Source: PNNG01 sp046291695 (GTDB lineage Bacteria > Bacteroidota > Bacteroidia > UBA7662). Taken from it: a DNA stretch of 64,000 nt. Under the pieces are notes generated by a model. It searched no databases. It was given only the letters and a program-made list of their open reading frames with translations, and was not told where the DNA came from. Of the stretch, positions 25,973-32,997 are shown piece by piece; positions within the stretch are counted from its first letter, which is position 1, and each line of letters opens with the position of its first letter. Made by a program: the position numbers and the translations under genes. The stretch is taken from positions 124,001 through 188,000 of the forward strand of contig JBKBSO010000001.1 in assembly GCA_046291695.1 (NCBI GenBank). The letters are read 5' to 3'.

Positions 25973-27037
25973 TCAAAGCCTTATTACCCACTGATTGGTG
26001 TCGGCTACCAGGCCGGTCCGAATGTCATCAAGGGCTTTTCTTAATTGGGTAGATAAAGGTCGGTTGGTAACCTCTGGTAATACCATTTTAAAGCCCTTAT
26101 AGGTGATCGACTGGATGGGGGCAATGGTTGCCGCGGTTCCGGTACCAAATGCATCCTTGAGTTGCCCCTTATTGTATTTTTCAAACACTTCTTCAATGCT
26201 CAGTTTCCTGACTTCTACTTTGATTCCAAGATCCTTAGCAATTTTAATGATGCTGTCGCGCGTGATGCCTTCCAGTATGGTGCCTTCGGCGATAGGGGTT
26301 ACCAAATGATCGCCCATCTGGAAAAATAAGTTCATAGTACCCGATTCTTCCACATACTTCATTTCTTTGCCATCGAGCCACACCAATTGGTCGAAACCTT
26401 CTTGACGTGCAAATTTTAACGGCAGCATACCTGCGGCGTAGTTACCTGCTACTTTGGCGTAACCGGTTCCTCTCGGGAATGCACGCACATAATTATCGCT
26501 CACTTTTACATTGAGCGGTGCATTGTAATAAGCACCTACCGGACAGGTAAAAATGATGAAGCGATATGATTCAGAGGGCCGTATGCCCACATATTCATCG
26601 ATCGCAAACATAAACGGTCGTATGTACAGCGAATACCCCTCCTTGTTGGGTATCCAAGCCTCATCAATTTTTAACAAGGCCAATAATCCCCCAAGAAAAA
26701 ATTCCTTACTAATGGCTGGCATGCACAAACGCTCGGCCGATTTGTTCATGCGTTTATGATTGGCTTCTGGACGGAACAAAAGAGGTTTACCTTCAGGGTC
26801 ACGATAGGCTTTCATACCTTCAAAAATGGATTGGCCGTAGTGCAAGGCCGAGATAGCCGGACTCATGGCGATAGGCTCATAGGGTACAATTCGTGGATCA
26901 CACCATTTACCATCGCGGTAATCGGCTATAAACATATGGTCGCTAAATACTTTGCCGAAAGGAATGTTTTCCCAGTCAACCTGGTCGAAGTTCGATTTCT
27001 GCGTACGGGTAATCTTAATATTCGATAACATGCTCAT
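25973..27037 (-). CDS. ilvE: branched-chain amino acid aminotransferase
   Basis: A class IV PLP aminotransferase of the type II BCAT group (about 354 residues). The PLP lysine is K195 in GYAKVAGNYAAG; the family motifs GQSIFEGMKAY, RPFMFAID and GTMNLFFQ, and the phosphate-binding TRDSIIKIA, are present. It performs the last step of valine, leucine and isoleucine synthesis or the first step of their breakdown. ATG at 27037 or 27031 is the likely start; an upstream TTG at 27055 falls inside the predicted promoter box. Leucine dehydrogenase at 50.9 kb acts on the same pool. Transcribed divergently from the next gene with overlapping promoters. Confidence 0.92.
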   Translation of the reverse strand: MSMLSNIKITRTQKSNFDQVDWENIPFGKVFSDHMFIADYRDGKWCDPRIVPYEPIAMSPAISALHYGQSIFEGMKAYRDPEGKPLLFRPEANHKRMNKSAERLCMPAISKEFFLGGLLALLKIDEAWIPNKEGYSLYIRPFMFAIDEYVGIRPSESYRFIIFTCPVGAYYNAPLNVKVSDNYVRAFPRGTGYAKVAGNYAAGMLPLKFARQEGFDQLVWLDGKEMKYVEESGTMNLFFQMGDHLVTPIAEGTILEGITRDSIIKIAKDLGIKVEVRKLSIEEVFEKYNKGQLKDAFGTGTAATIAPIQSITYKGFKMVLPEVTNRPLSTQLRKALDDIRTGLVADTNQWVIRL

Positions 27038-27052
27038 AATTTCGTTAATCTC

Positions 27053-27060
27053 CAAAAATA
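27053..27060 (-). promoter_or_regulatory. -7 box of ilvE
   Basis: TATTTTTG on the minus strand, 15 bp before the ATG at 27037. It lies 14 bp from the oppositely oriented identical box at 27075-27082, so the -33 regions of the two promoters must overlap each other's -7 boxes. Confidence 0.55.
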
Positions 27061-27074
27061 CGGTTTTAAGCTGT

Positions 27075-27082
27075 TATTTTTG
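27075..27082 (+). promoter_or_regulatory. -7 box of the 27.1 kb hypothetical gene
   Basis: TATTTTTG ending four bases (GCTT) before the ATG at 27087. Mirror image of the ilvE box at 27053-27060. The transcript should begin at or within a few bases of the start codon. Confidence 0.5.
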
Positions 27083-27086
27083 GCTT

Positions 27087-27704
27087 ATGGCAGAAAGCAA
27101 TCCTCAATCACTGACCAACGAAATTAAGGCCCTGTCGGGTAATATGGCTTTTATAACGGAGTTTATGGATGTTGAAATGTACCGTATGCCCCATGAAAGG
27201 CCGCAGACCACGGGCAATTCCAAGGACCTGCCTTCACCAAGCGTTGAAAAGGCTGAAAAGCTTTCCCACGAAGTTGAACAAACAATAAGTAAATCTGAAA
27301 AGCATCCCCAAAACTTCGAGGATGAAGCATATTCCTTAGCAGAAAGCATAAAGCAACCTGTTGTTGAAATGCAGGCACCACCATGGAAACAAAAAGTAGT
27401 GGTTCTGTTGCCTCCTGAACCATCCATGAAAGATATAAGCTTCCTTAACAAAATACTTGGGGCAGTTAAACTTCGCGACGAAGAGGTTTTGGTTCGCGAA
27501 GGACAATGGAAAGCCAAGGAACTCATTGCTTTCGACGGTGCAAAAATCATATTAAGTTTTGCAGCAGTAGAGGATTTTGTACCCGATCATAAATTACGGA
27601 GTAAACAAATTACCGTGATACTCACCGGAAGTTTGAATACTATGGAGACAGATATTCAGCAGAAAAAAATGCTTTGGGCGAGTCTTCAACAATTTTTTAG
27701 ATGA
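27087..27704 (+). CDS. Conserved hypothetical, possible DNA polymerase III psi-like protein
   Basis: A 205-residue protein with no family I can assign with certainty. It has three parts: a short N-terminal segment (about 1-35, IKALSGNMAFITEFMDVEMY), a polar and probably disordered linker (about 36-100, rich in S, E, K, P), and a compact C-terminal domain (about 105-205). The latter reads KVVVLLPPEPSMKDISFLNKILGAVKL, then KIILSFAAVEDF and ITVILTGSL. A peptide motif, flexible linker and small alpha/beta domain with an LxKIL-AVxL helix recalls the psi (HolD) clamp-loader subunit. That is inference from pattern only. Start is ATG 27087, following a -7 box. It overlaps rdgB by 4 bp, so both are co-translated. 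Confidence 0.6.
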   Translation: MAESNPQSLTNEIKALSGNMAFITEFMDVEMYRMPHERPQTTGNSKDLPSPSVEKAEKLSHEVEQTISKSEKHPQNFEDEAYSLAESIKQPVVEMQAPPWKQKVVVLLPPEPSMKDISFLNKILGAVKLRDEEVLVREGQWKAKELIAFDGAKIILSFAAVEDFVPDHKLRSKQITVILTGSLNTMETDIQQKKMLWASLQQFFR

Positions 27705-28282
27705 AAAAGATGCTTTTTGCCTCTGCAAACGCACATAAGGTATCGGAAATGCGCACCTTATTATCACCTCTTGGCATTGAGCTTCTGGGGCTTAAAGATT
27801 TGGGATTTGATGTTGAAATTCCAGAAAACGGCATAAGCCTACGAGAAAATGCGTCCATTAAGGCTCGTTTTTTATACAAACAAATAGGCTTTGACTGCTT
27901 TGCCGACGATACTGGGCTTGAGGTAGAGGCTTTAGGGGGCGCGCCGGGAGTATTTTCGGCCCGTTACGCCGGTGAGCCTGCCAATAGCGAACGGAATATT
28001 GAAAAACTACTTAGCGCCTTAAAGGGGAATTCAAAACGTGCTGCGCAATTCAAAACCGTAATTTGCTTAATTCAAGAGGGAGAAGAATACTTTTTTGAAG
28101 GTGTGGTTGCTGGAAGCATCAGCACAACTATTACCGGTGAATCAGGATTTGGTTATGACCCCGTATTTATTCCTGAGGGATATACCCTAAGTTTTGCTGA
28201 AATGCCCGCTGCGCTTAAAAACAGTATTAGCCACCGTGCTAAGGCAGTTTCAGCCATGCTAAGCTGGCTGAAACTGCAATGA
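27701..28282 (+). CDS. rdgB: non-canonical purine NTP pyrophosphatase (RdgB/HAM1)
   Basis: A 193-residue house-cleaning enzyme that hydrolyses dITP, XTP and related nucleotides to monophosphates, keeping them out of DNA. Motifs: FASANAHKVSEMRTLL (substrate loop), FADDTGLEVEALGGAPGVFSARYAG (metal/base site), and the C-terminal SGFGYDPVFIPEGY and SHRAKAV. Length is typical. Coupled to the upstream unknown gene by ATGA. Its 3' end encodes a 13-bp hairpin at 28244-28277, and its stop abuts the convergent hemH stop with no spacer. Confidence 0.94.
   Translation: MKKMLFASANAHKVSEMRTLLSPLGIELLGLKDLGFDVEIPENGISLRENASIKARFLYKQIGFDCFADDTGLEVEALGGAPGVFSARYAGEPANSERNIEKLLSALKGNSKRAAQFKTVICLIQEGEEYFFEGVVAGSISTTITGESGFGYDPVFIPEGYTLSFAEMPAALKNSISHRAKAVSAMLSWLKLQ
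28244..28277. repeat. 13-bp hairpin inside the 3' end of rdgB at the rdgB/hemH junction
   Basis: GCAGTTTCAGCCA (28244-28256), an 8-nt loop, then TGGCTGAAACTGC (28265-28277): perfect 13-bp arms. It lies within codons of rdgB and ends 2 bp before its stop. No U-run follows on either strand, so it is not a classical terminator; it may stabilise the 3' end of rdgB mRNA or slow converging polymerases. Confidence 0.6.
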
Positions 28283-29308
28283 CTAAATCATTGCCCGGAG
28301 CGAAAGGTCTTTCAAGGTTGAAATCCAAGCTTCCTGGTCATTCAAGCTTGGCACAAGGGTGACCTTTTCACCACCCATCTCCTCAAATTCCTCCTGATAT
28401 TCAGTTCCAATTTCAAAAATGGTTTCTAAACAATCGGCGACAAAGGCAGGAGAGAAGACCAGTATTCGTCTTTTACCTGCTTTTGCCAGCTCCTCGAGGA
28501 CAACGGAAGTGTAGGGTTGAATCCATGGATCTTTGCCCAAACGCGATTGATAACAGACGGTATATGCTGACTTTTCTAATCCCAGGGATTCAGCAATTTT
28601 ACGAGCAGTAAGTTGGCATTGTGCACCATAACAGTATTGATTGTGAGTTCCGTAAGTCTCACAGCATGAAGTAGAGCTTAAGCAATGATTTCCCATGTCA
28701 GCCTTGCGAAGCTGGCGTTGTGGCAGGCCGTGAAAGCTAAACAAGATATGGTCGTATTGTTCTGGATTAAGAGCGCGTCCATTGGCAGCAAAGGCTGCAA
28801 TGAGTTCGGGATGGTCGGGATACGAATTCACAAACTCGATATCGGGAATGGTTTGCCAATCGCTTACAATTTCCATAACACGTTGATGAACGGACCCTGT
28901 GGTAGCAGATGCGTATTGCGGGAAAAGGGGAATTACCCTTATTTTTTTGAGCGACATCCGTTGCATTTCGGCCAAAATGGAGGGAATGGAAGGCTTTCCA
29001 TACCGCATGGCCAAACGAACTACGTATTGGTCACCTAATTTTTGCTGAAGCAAGTCTGCCGCTCGTTGCGAATAAAACAAGAGTGGAGATCCTTCATCTG
29101 TCCAGATTTCTTTGTAGCTCTTTGCAGATTTTGGCGCCCTGAAGGGCGCAATGATGCCGCGTACAAGCAGATTCCTAGGAATCGCTGGAATATCTATTAC
29201 CCTTGGGTCTAGCAAAAATTCTTTTAAATAGCTGCGCACATCCGAAGTGGCAGGAGAGTCGGGGGTACCTAGATTTACAAGCAAGATACCGGTTTGTGTC
29301 TTTTCCAA
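28283..29308 (-). CDS. hemH: ferrochelatase
   Basis: HemH inserts Fe2+ into protoporphyrin IX, the last step of protoheme synthesis. The 341-residue protein shows GILLVNLGTPDSP at the N-terminus, the catalytic histidine H193 in FSFHGLP, and the acidic metal path near the C-terminus (CLETIFEIGTEYQEEF). An insert after the histidine carries five cysteines (C209, C215, C216, C226, C231); similar cysteine-rich inserts bind a [2Fe-2S] cluster in some bacterial ferrochelatases. The start is a TTG at 29308: an in-frame stop lies 6 bp upstream and there is no ATG before the conserved start. It is last in the heme operon, 2 bp after the response regulator. Confidence 0.93.
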   Translation of the reverse strand: MEKTQTGILLVNLGTPDSPATSDVRSYLKEFLLDPRVIDIPAIPRNLLVRGIIAPFRAPKSAKSYKEIWTDEGSPLLFYSQRAADLLQQKLGDQYVVRLAMRYGKPSIPSILAEMQRMSLKKIRVIPLFPQYASATTGSVHQRVMEIVSDWQTIPDIEFVNSYPDHPELIAAFAANGRALNPEQYDHILFSFHGLPQRQLRKADMGNHCLSSTSCCETYGTHNQYCYGAQCQLTARKIAESLGLEKSAYTVCYQSRLGKDPWIQPYTSVVLEELAKAGKRRILVFSPAFVADCLETIFEIGTEYQEEFEEMGGEKVTLVPSLNDQEAWISTLKDLSLRAMI

Positions 29309-29310
29309 TT

Positions 29311-30003
29311 TTAGTCAGTAAACTTATAACCTACTCCTCTAACAGAATGGAAGTGGATTGGGTTTTTAGGATCTTGCTCAAAATATTTCCGGAAGGCCAA
29401 AATAAAGTTGTCAATGGTACGGGTGCTAGGGAAAACATCGTATCCCCATACTTTTTCGAGGATTTGCTCCCGTGATACCACTTGATTTTTTTTCTCCACA
29501 AGTAATTTGAGCAACATGGTTTCGCGCTTGGTAATTTGAAAACTGCCTTTACCCGTGGTTACTGTAAAGGTGCTGAAATCAATTTCATTGTCTCCAAAGC
29601 GGTACTTATAGAGTTCATTTTCCTTTTCGGTTCCTTTTAATCCCGATTTGATCAGGATGTTCACGCGTAGCAAGAGTTCCTCGAGATTGAAAGGCTTGGT
29701 GAGGTAATCATTGGCCCCGATTTTTAAGCCCTTTACCCTGTCTTCACTGGTGTTTTTAGCCGAAAGAATGAGTACGGGTGTGTCCCGGTTTTCGATGCGG
29801 ATGCGTTCGCACACATCTAAACCGTTGATGCTGGGTATCATGATGTCTAAAATAACCAGATTAAAGCGCGATTCCCGAATGGTATTGAGGGCTTCAAGCC
29901 CATCAGCTACCGCTACAATGCTGTAACCTTCAAGCTCCAGATTCAACTTGATGGTGTCCCGGAGGTGTTCTTCGTCTTCAACTAAAAGTATCCTGTAGTT
30001 CAT
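29311..30003 (-). CDS. OmpR-family response regulator inside the heme operon
   Basis: The 230-residue regulator has a receiver domain with acidic pair E9-D10, phosphoacceptor D53 (LVILDIMIP), SAK switch and YLTKPFN lysine, then an OmpR/PhoB winged helix (about 130-228) ending VRGVGYKFTD. Its ATG lies 26 bp inside the 3' end of the kinase gene, a tight translational coupling. It stands between the kinase and hemH, so it is expressed with the heme enzymes and could control the operon itself or a separate iron or envelope regulon. Confidence 0.92.
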   Translation of the reverse strand: MNYRILLVEDEEHLRDTIKLNLELEGYSIVAVADGLEALNTIRESRFNLVILDIMIPSINGLDVCERIRIENRDTPVLILSAKNTSEDRVKGLKIGANDYLTKPFNLEELLLRVNILIKSGLKGTEKENELYKYRFGDNEIDFSTFTVTTGKGSFQITKRETMLLKLLVEKKNQVVSREQILEKVWGYDVFPSTRTIDNFILAFRKYFEQDPKNPIHFHSVRGVGYKFTD

Positions 30004-31150
30004 ATTCTAAGGCTGGTAAGGTGATTTCAAATATAGCGCCTTTAGGGTGGTTATCCTTCACTTGTATGCTCCCACCCATGTCAGAAATGATATTTTTGAC
30101 AATAAACAGACCAAGTCCGGTTCCCTTAGCTGTTCGGGTTTCCTCATTTCCTATGCGATAGAATTTTTTGAAAATGTGTTTTTTATCGAGATCTGAGATG
30201 CCAGGTCCTTCGTCAATCACCTGAAGAACAGCATCATAATTGGTTTGACGAAGTACAATCCTTACTGGTGAATCACCTGGCGCATATTTTCCTGCATTTT
30301 CTATGAGGTTGGTAAGCACAGAAATAAGCAAAGCCACATCTCCCTGAATGTTTACATTATCTTCAATGGCGCTCCTTAACCGCCCCTCAAGCCTGCCACT
30401 CATGCTCAATCGCTCCACGGTATCCTTACACAATTCTGATAGGTTTATATTCCGTCGTTGCGCATGTTTGTGTGGATTCTCAAAGCGTGAGGCCAATAAT
30501 ATTTTCTCTATCAGCGCGTCGAGCCGGTTGATTTCATCCAAACTGTTATCTACCAATTTTTCAGTCTGCTGGGCATCAAGCTTTCGCTTGAGTAGCGTTT
30601 GGAGCATCAGTTTTGTACTGGCTAAAGGCGTTTTAAGCTCATGGGTAACTGACATTACAAAATTAGCCTGCATGCGACTGATCTCATCTTTCTCACGATA
30701 TCCTCTGAAAATAACGGTAAAACCCCAAAACAGCAGTCCTACAAACACAATACCTTCGCCAATGAACATCAGGTTCCGACTTTGCTGTTTTTTATCGAGC
30801 TCAGCAATGTAAGTAGGATGAACATCAACTTTAATGTTGCTTTCTTCAAATGATAATTTTAAGTCAGGATAATTCGCGGCAAAAAATGCATTGATCATGC
30901 TGGTATCTGCGCCAAAAATTCTACCGTTGAAGTAGAGGGTATGCACAACGGCGGTATTGCTGCTAAACTTCTGTTCAATCAAGTTGGCATACAACTCTCT
31001 TTGCGCCTGATTGCGCTTAACATGCAAAAGTTCTTTTTTTAAACCTTGTATATTTCCGTTATCATCTATGTGGATATAGGTCCACCAGCCAAAAGCGGCA
31101 AGGATATAAGCAATTACAAACCAGAAGGTGACTATAGGTTTTAAACGCAT
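29978..31150 (-). CDS. sensor histidine kinase inside the heme operon
   Basis: A 390-residue kinase. Helix 1 is about residues 7-25 (VTFWFVIAYILAAFGWWTYI), a modest periplasmic domain (about 28-125) follows, and helix 2 is about 127-148 (LMFIGEGIVFVGLLFWGFTVIF). H170 in SVTHELKTP is the phosphoacceptor; the ATPase domain has NLIENAGKYA, VIDEGPGISD and GTGLGLFIV. The periplasmic domain contains no cysteine or obvious heme-binding CxxCH; it has a few histidines and tyrosines. It follows hemL by 37 bp on the same strand. The signal is unknown. Confidence 0.9.
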   Translation of the reverse strand: MRLKPIVTFWFVIAYILAAFGWWTYIHIDDNGNIQGLKKELLHVKRNQAQRELYANLIEQKFSSNTAVVHTLYFNGRIFGADTSMINAFFAANYPDLKLSFEESNIKVDVHPTYIAELDKKQQSRNLMFIGEGIVFVGLLFWGFTVIFRGYREKDEISRMQANFVMSVTHELKTPLASTKLMLQTLLKRKLDAQQTEKLVDNSLDEINRLDALIEKILLASRFENPHKHAQRRNINLSELCKDTVERLSMSGRLEGRLRSAIEDNVNIQGDVALLISVLTNLIENAGKYAPGDSPVRIVLRQTNYDAVLQVIDEGPGISDLDKKHIFKKFYRIGNEETRTAKGTGLGLFIVKNIISDMGGSIQVKDNHPKGAIFEITLPALEYELQDTFS

Positions 31151-31187
31151 CCTGATTGCAATTTACCGATTTTTGTTTCAACACGAT

Positions 31188-32489
31188 TTAGCTGCAACCA
31201 AAAATCTGGTCAAGACCGGCATTGATGATTCCAGCGGCTTCCTGAAGTTCCTCCGGGCTGTGTACAGCGCTTACAAAACCAACTTCATATCCCGATGGCC
31301 CTAAATACAAACCGTTATCGAGCATATAATGGTAGAACTCCTTGAAGTGTTTCATGCTGTTTGTGTCAATTTCATGAGCTGCACGCACATGTTTTCGTTC
31401 ACTAAACGAAATCCAAAATACCGAACCTATCTGAAAAACCTTCACGGGGTATGCTTTTTCCTGAATATGCTTCCGAATGACACGAACAAAGGCAGCTGTT
31501 TTTTTTGCCATCTTCCTATAGAACTTATCTGCCAACAGCTGTTCAATTTGAGCTTTACCGGCCGACATAGCCACAGGATTGCCTGAAAGGGTACCTGCCT
31601 GATAAACCGGACCTTCGGGCGAAATGGTTGACATAATGGCTGCTGACGCACCGTAAGCCCCAACCGGTAGTCCTCCACCAATAATTTTACCGAAAGTAAG
31701 AATGTCTGGGGCCACCCGATACAAGCCGGCAGCGCCTTCAAAACCCACCCTAAAGCCACTGATTACTTCGTCGAATATCAATAAAGCACCATGCTGGTCG
31801 CAACTTTCACGCAAAAAATTCAGGAATTTACGGGTTTGTAATAACAGCCCATTGTTGGCTGGAACCGGCTCAATGATTATGGCAGCAATCTGTCCTTCGA
31901 ACTGCGAAAAGGCCTCATGTACAGCTGCTTCGTTAAATAACGGCAGCACGATGGTTTCATCCACAAAACTCTTGGGTACACCTGCCGATGAAGTCTCGCC
32001 AAAGGTAACAAGCCCTGAGCCTGCTTTTACCAGTAAATGATCGGCATGACCATGATAACAGCCTTCAAACTTGATGTATTTATCGCGTTTGGTATAGCCG
32101 CGGGCCAGTCGTATGGCACTCATGACCGCTTCGGTACCCGAACTTACAAAGCGCAACTTCTCTATAAAACGGTGGTTTTCGATAATCAAACGGGCCAACT
32201 CATTTTCCTGAACGGTGGGAGCACCAAAGGAAGTGCCGTGTTGGATGGTTTCAATTACCGATTCACGCACATATGGATTATTATGCCCCAAAATTAATGG
32301 TCCCCAACTTGCACAAAAATCGAGGTACCGATTTCCATCAGCATCCCAAACATAGGCACCATCGCCCTTGGTGATGAATAATGGCGTTCCCCCAACTGAG
32401 CGAAATGCTCTTACCGGCGAATTAACACCACCGGGAAAATAGTTTTTAGCTTCTTCGAAAAGGGCTTGCGATTTTTGCGTATTGGGCAT
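31188..32489 (-). CDS. hemL: glutamate-1-semialdehyde 2,1-aminomutase
   Basis: HemL converts glutamate-1-semialdehyde to 5-aminolevulinate, the second step of the C5 route begun by HemA upstream. The 433-residue PLP enzyme has PGGVNSPVRAF at the N-terminus, the pyridine-binding D240 (LIFDEVISGF), and the Schiff-base lysine K268 (LTFGKIIGGGLPVGAYG). SSGTEAVMSA and the gating loop GSGLVTFGETSSAGVP are intact. It lies 1 bp downstream of the DUF985 gene. The presence of HemA and HemL shows the organism makes ALA from glutamyl-tRNA. Confidence 0.96.
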   Translation of the reverse strand: MPNTQKSQALFEEAKNYFPGGVNSPVRAFRSVGGTPLFITKGDGAYVWDADGNRYLDFCASWGPLILGHNNPYVRESVIETIQHGTSFGAPTVQENELARLIIENHRFIEKLRFVSSGTEAVMSAIRLARGYTKRDKYIKFEGCYHGHADHLLVKAGSGLVTFGETSSAGVPKSFVDETIVLPLFNEAAVHEAFSQFEGQIAAIIIEPVPANNGLLLQTRKFLNFLRESCDQHGALLIFDEVISGFRVGFEGAAGLYRVAPDILTFGKIIGGGLPVGAYGASAAIMSTISPEGPVYQAGTLSGNPVAMSAGKAQIEQLLADKFYRKMAKKTAAFVRVIRKHIQEKAYPVKVFQIGSVFWISFSERKHVRAAHEIDTNSMKHFKEFYHYMLDNGLYLGPSGYEVGFVSAVHSPEELQEAAGIINAGLDQIFGCS

Positions 32490-32490
32490 A

Positions 32491-32991
32491 TTAACTTAGT
32501 CTTTTGATCAAGGCTTGATGTTCGGGATAAACAGCGGCGAGTTTTGAGGTTTCGGCAAGTTCAAAATCGGCAAAATCAAATCCAGGCATAACGGCACAAC
32601 TCACCAAACTGAACCCGGGTTCCGGGTCAGATTCTGCAGCAAACCAGGCACCCGCAGGTATCAGCACCTGAAATACTTCTTTCGCTCTAACATCACTGCC
32701 AATCCGGGTTTGGCGGTATTCGCCCTGATGCAAGATGTGCAGGCTCAAGCTGCCTCCGGTGTGGAAATACCAAAGTTCATCGCTTTTGATCCGATGAAAT
32801 CGGCTTGGCGCAGTACTGGTGAGCATAAAATAAATGGATGTACCAAAATGCCTACTCCCACCATAGCGCAGGGGTAGGGCATCTGCCTGTATTGATTCGG
32901 CCGACCGATACACTTCCTTATAATAGCCCCCTTCAGGATGTGGCAATAAGCCAAGGGAATGAATCAAGAATGCTGCCTCTGTAGTTTCCAT
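32491..32991 (-). CDS. DUF985 cupin-fold protein
   Basis: A 166-residue cupin of the DUF985 family: IHSLGLLPHPEGGYYKEVYRS at the start, then SIYFMLTSTAPSRFHRIKSDELWYFHTGGSLSLHI in the barrel and LIPAGAWFAAE near the end. A histidine/glutamate set (RFHRIKSDE, YFH) could bind a metal. The family's function is not known. It is set between hemCD and hemL with spacers of 6 and 1 bp, so it is an integral part of the heme operon transcript. Whether it has a heme or tetrapyrrole role is only suggested by position. Confidence 0.88.
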   Translation of the reverse strand: METTEAAFLIHSLGLLPHPEGGYYKEVYRSAESIQADALPLRYGGSRHFGTSIYFMLTSTAPSRFHRIKSDELWYFHTGGSLSLHILHQGEYRQTRIGSDVRAKEVFQVLIPAGAWFAAESDPEPGFSLVSCAVMPGFDFADFELAETSKLAAVYPEHQALIKRLS

Positions 32992-32997
32992 CCAAAT

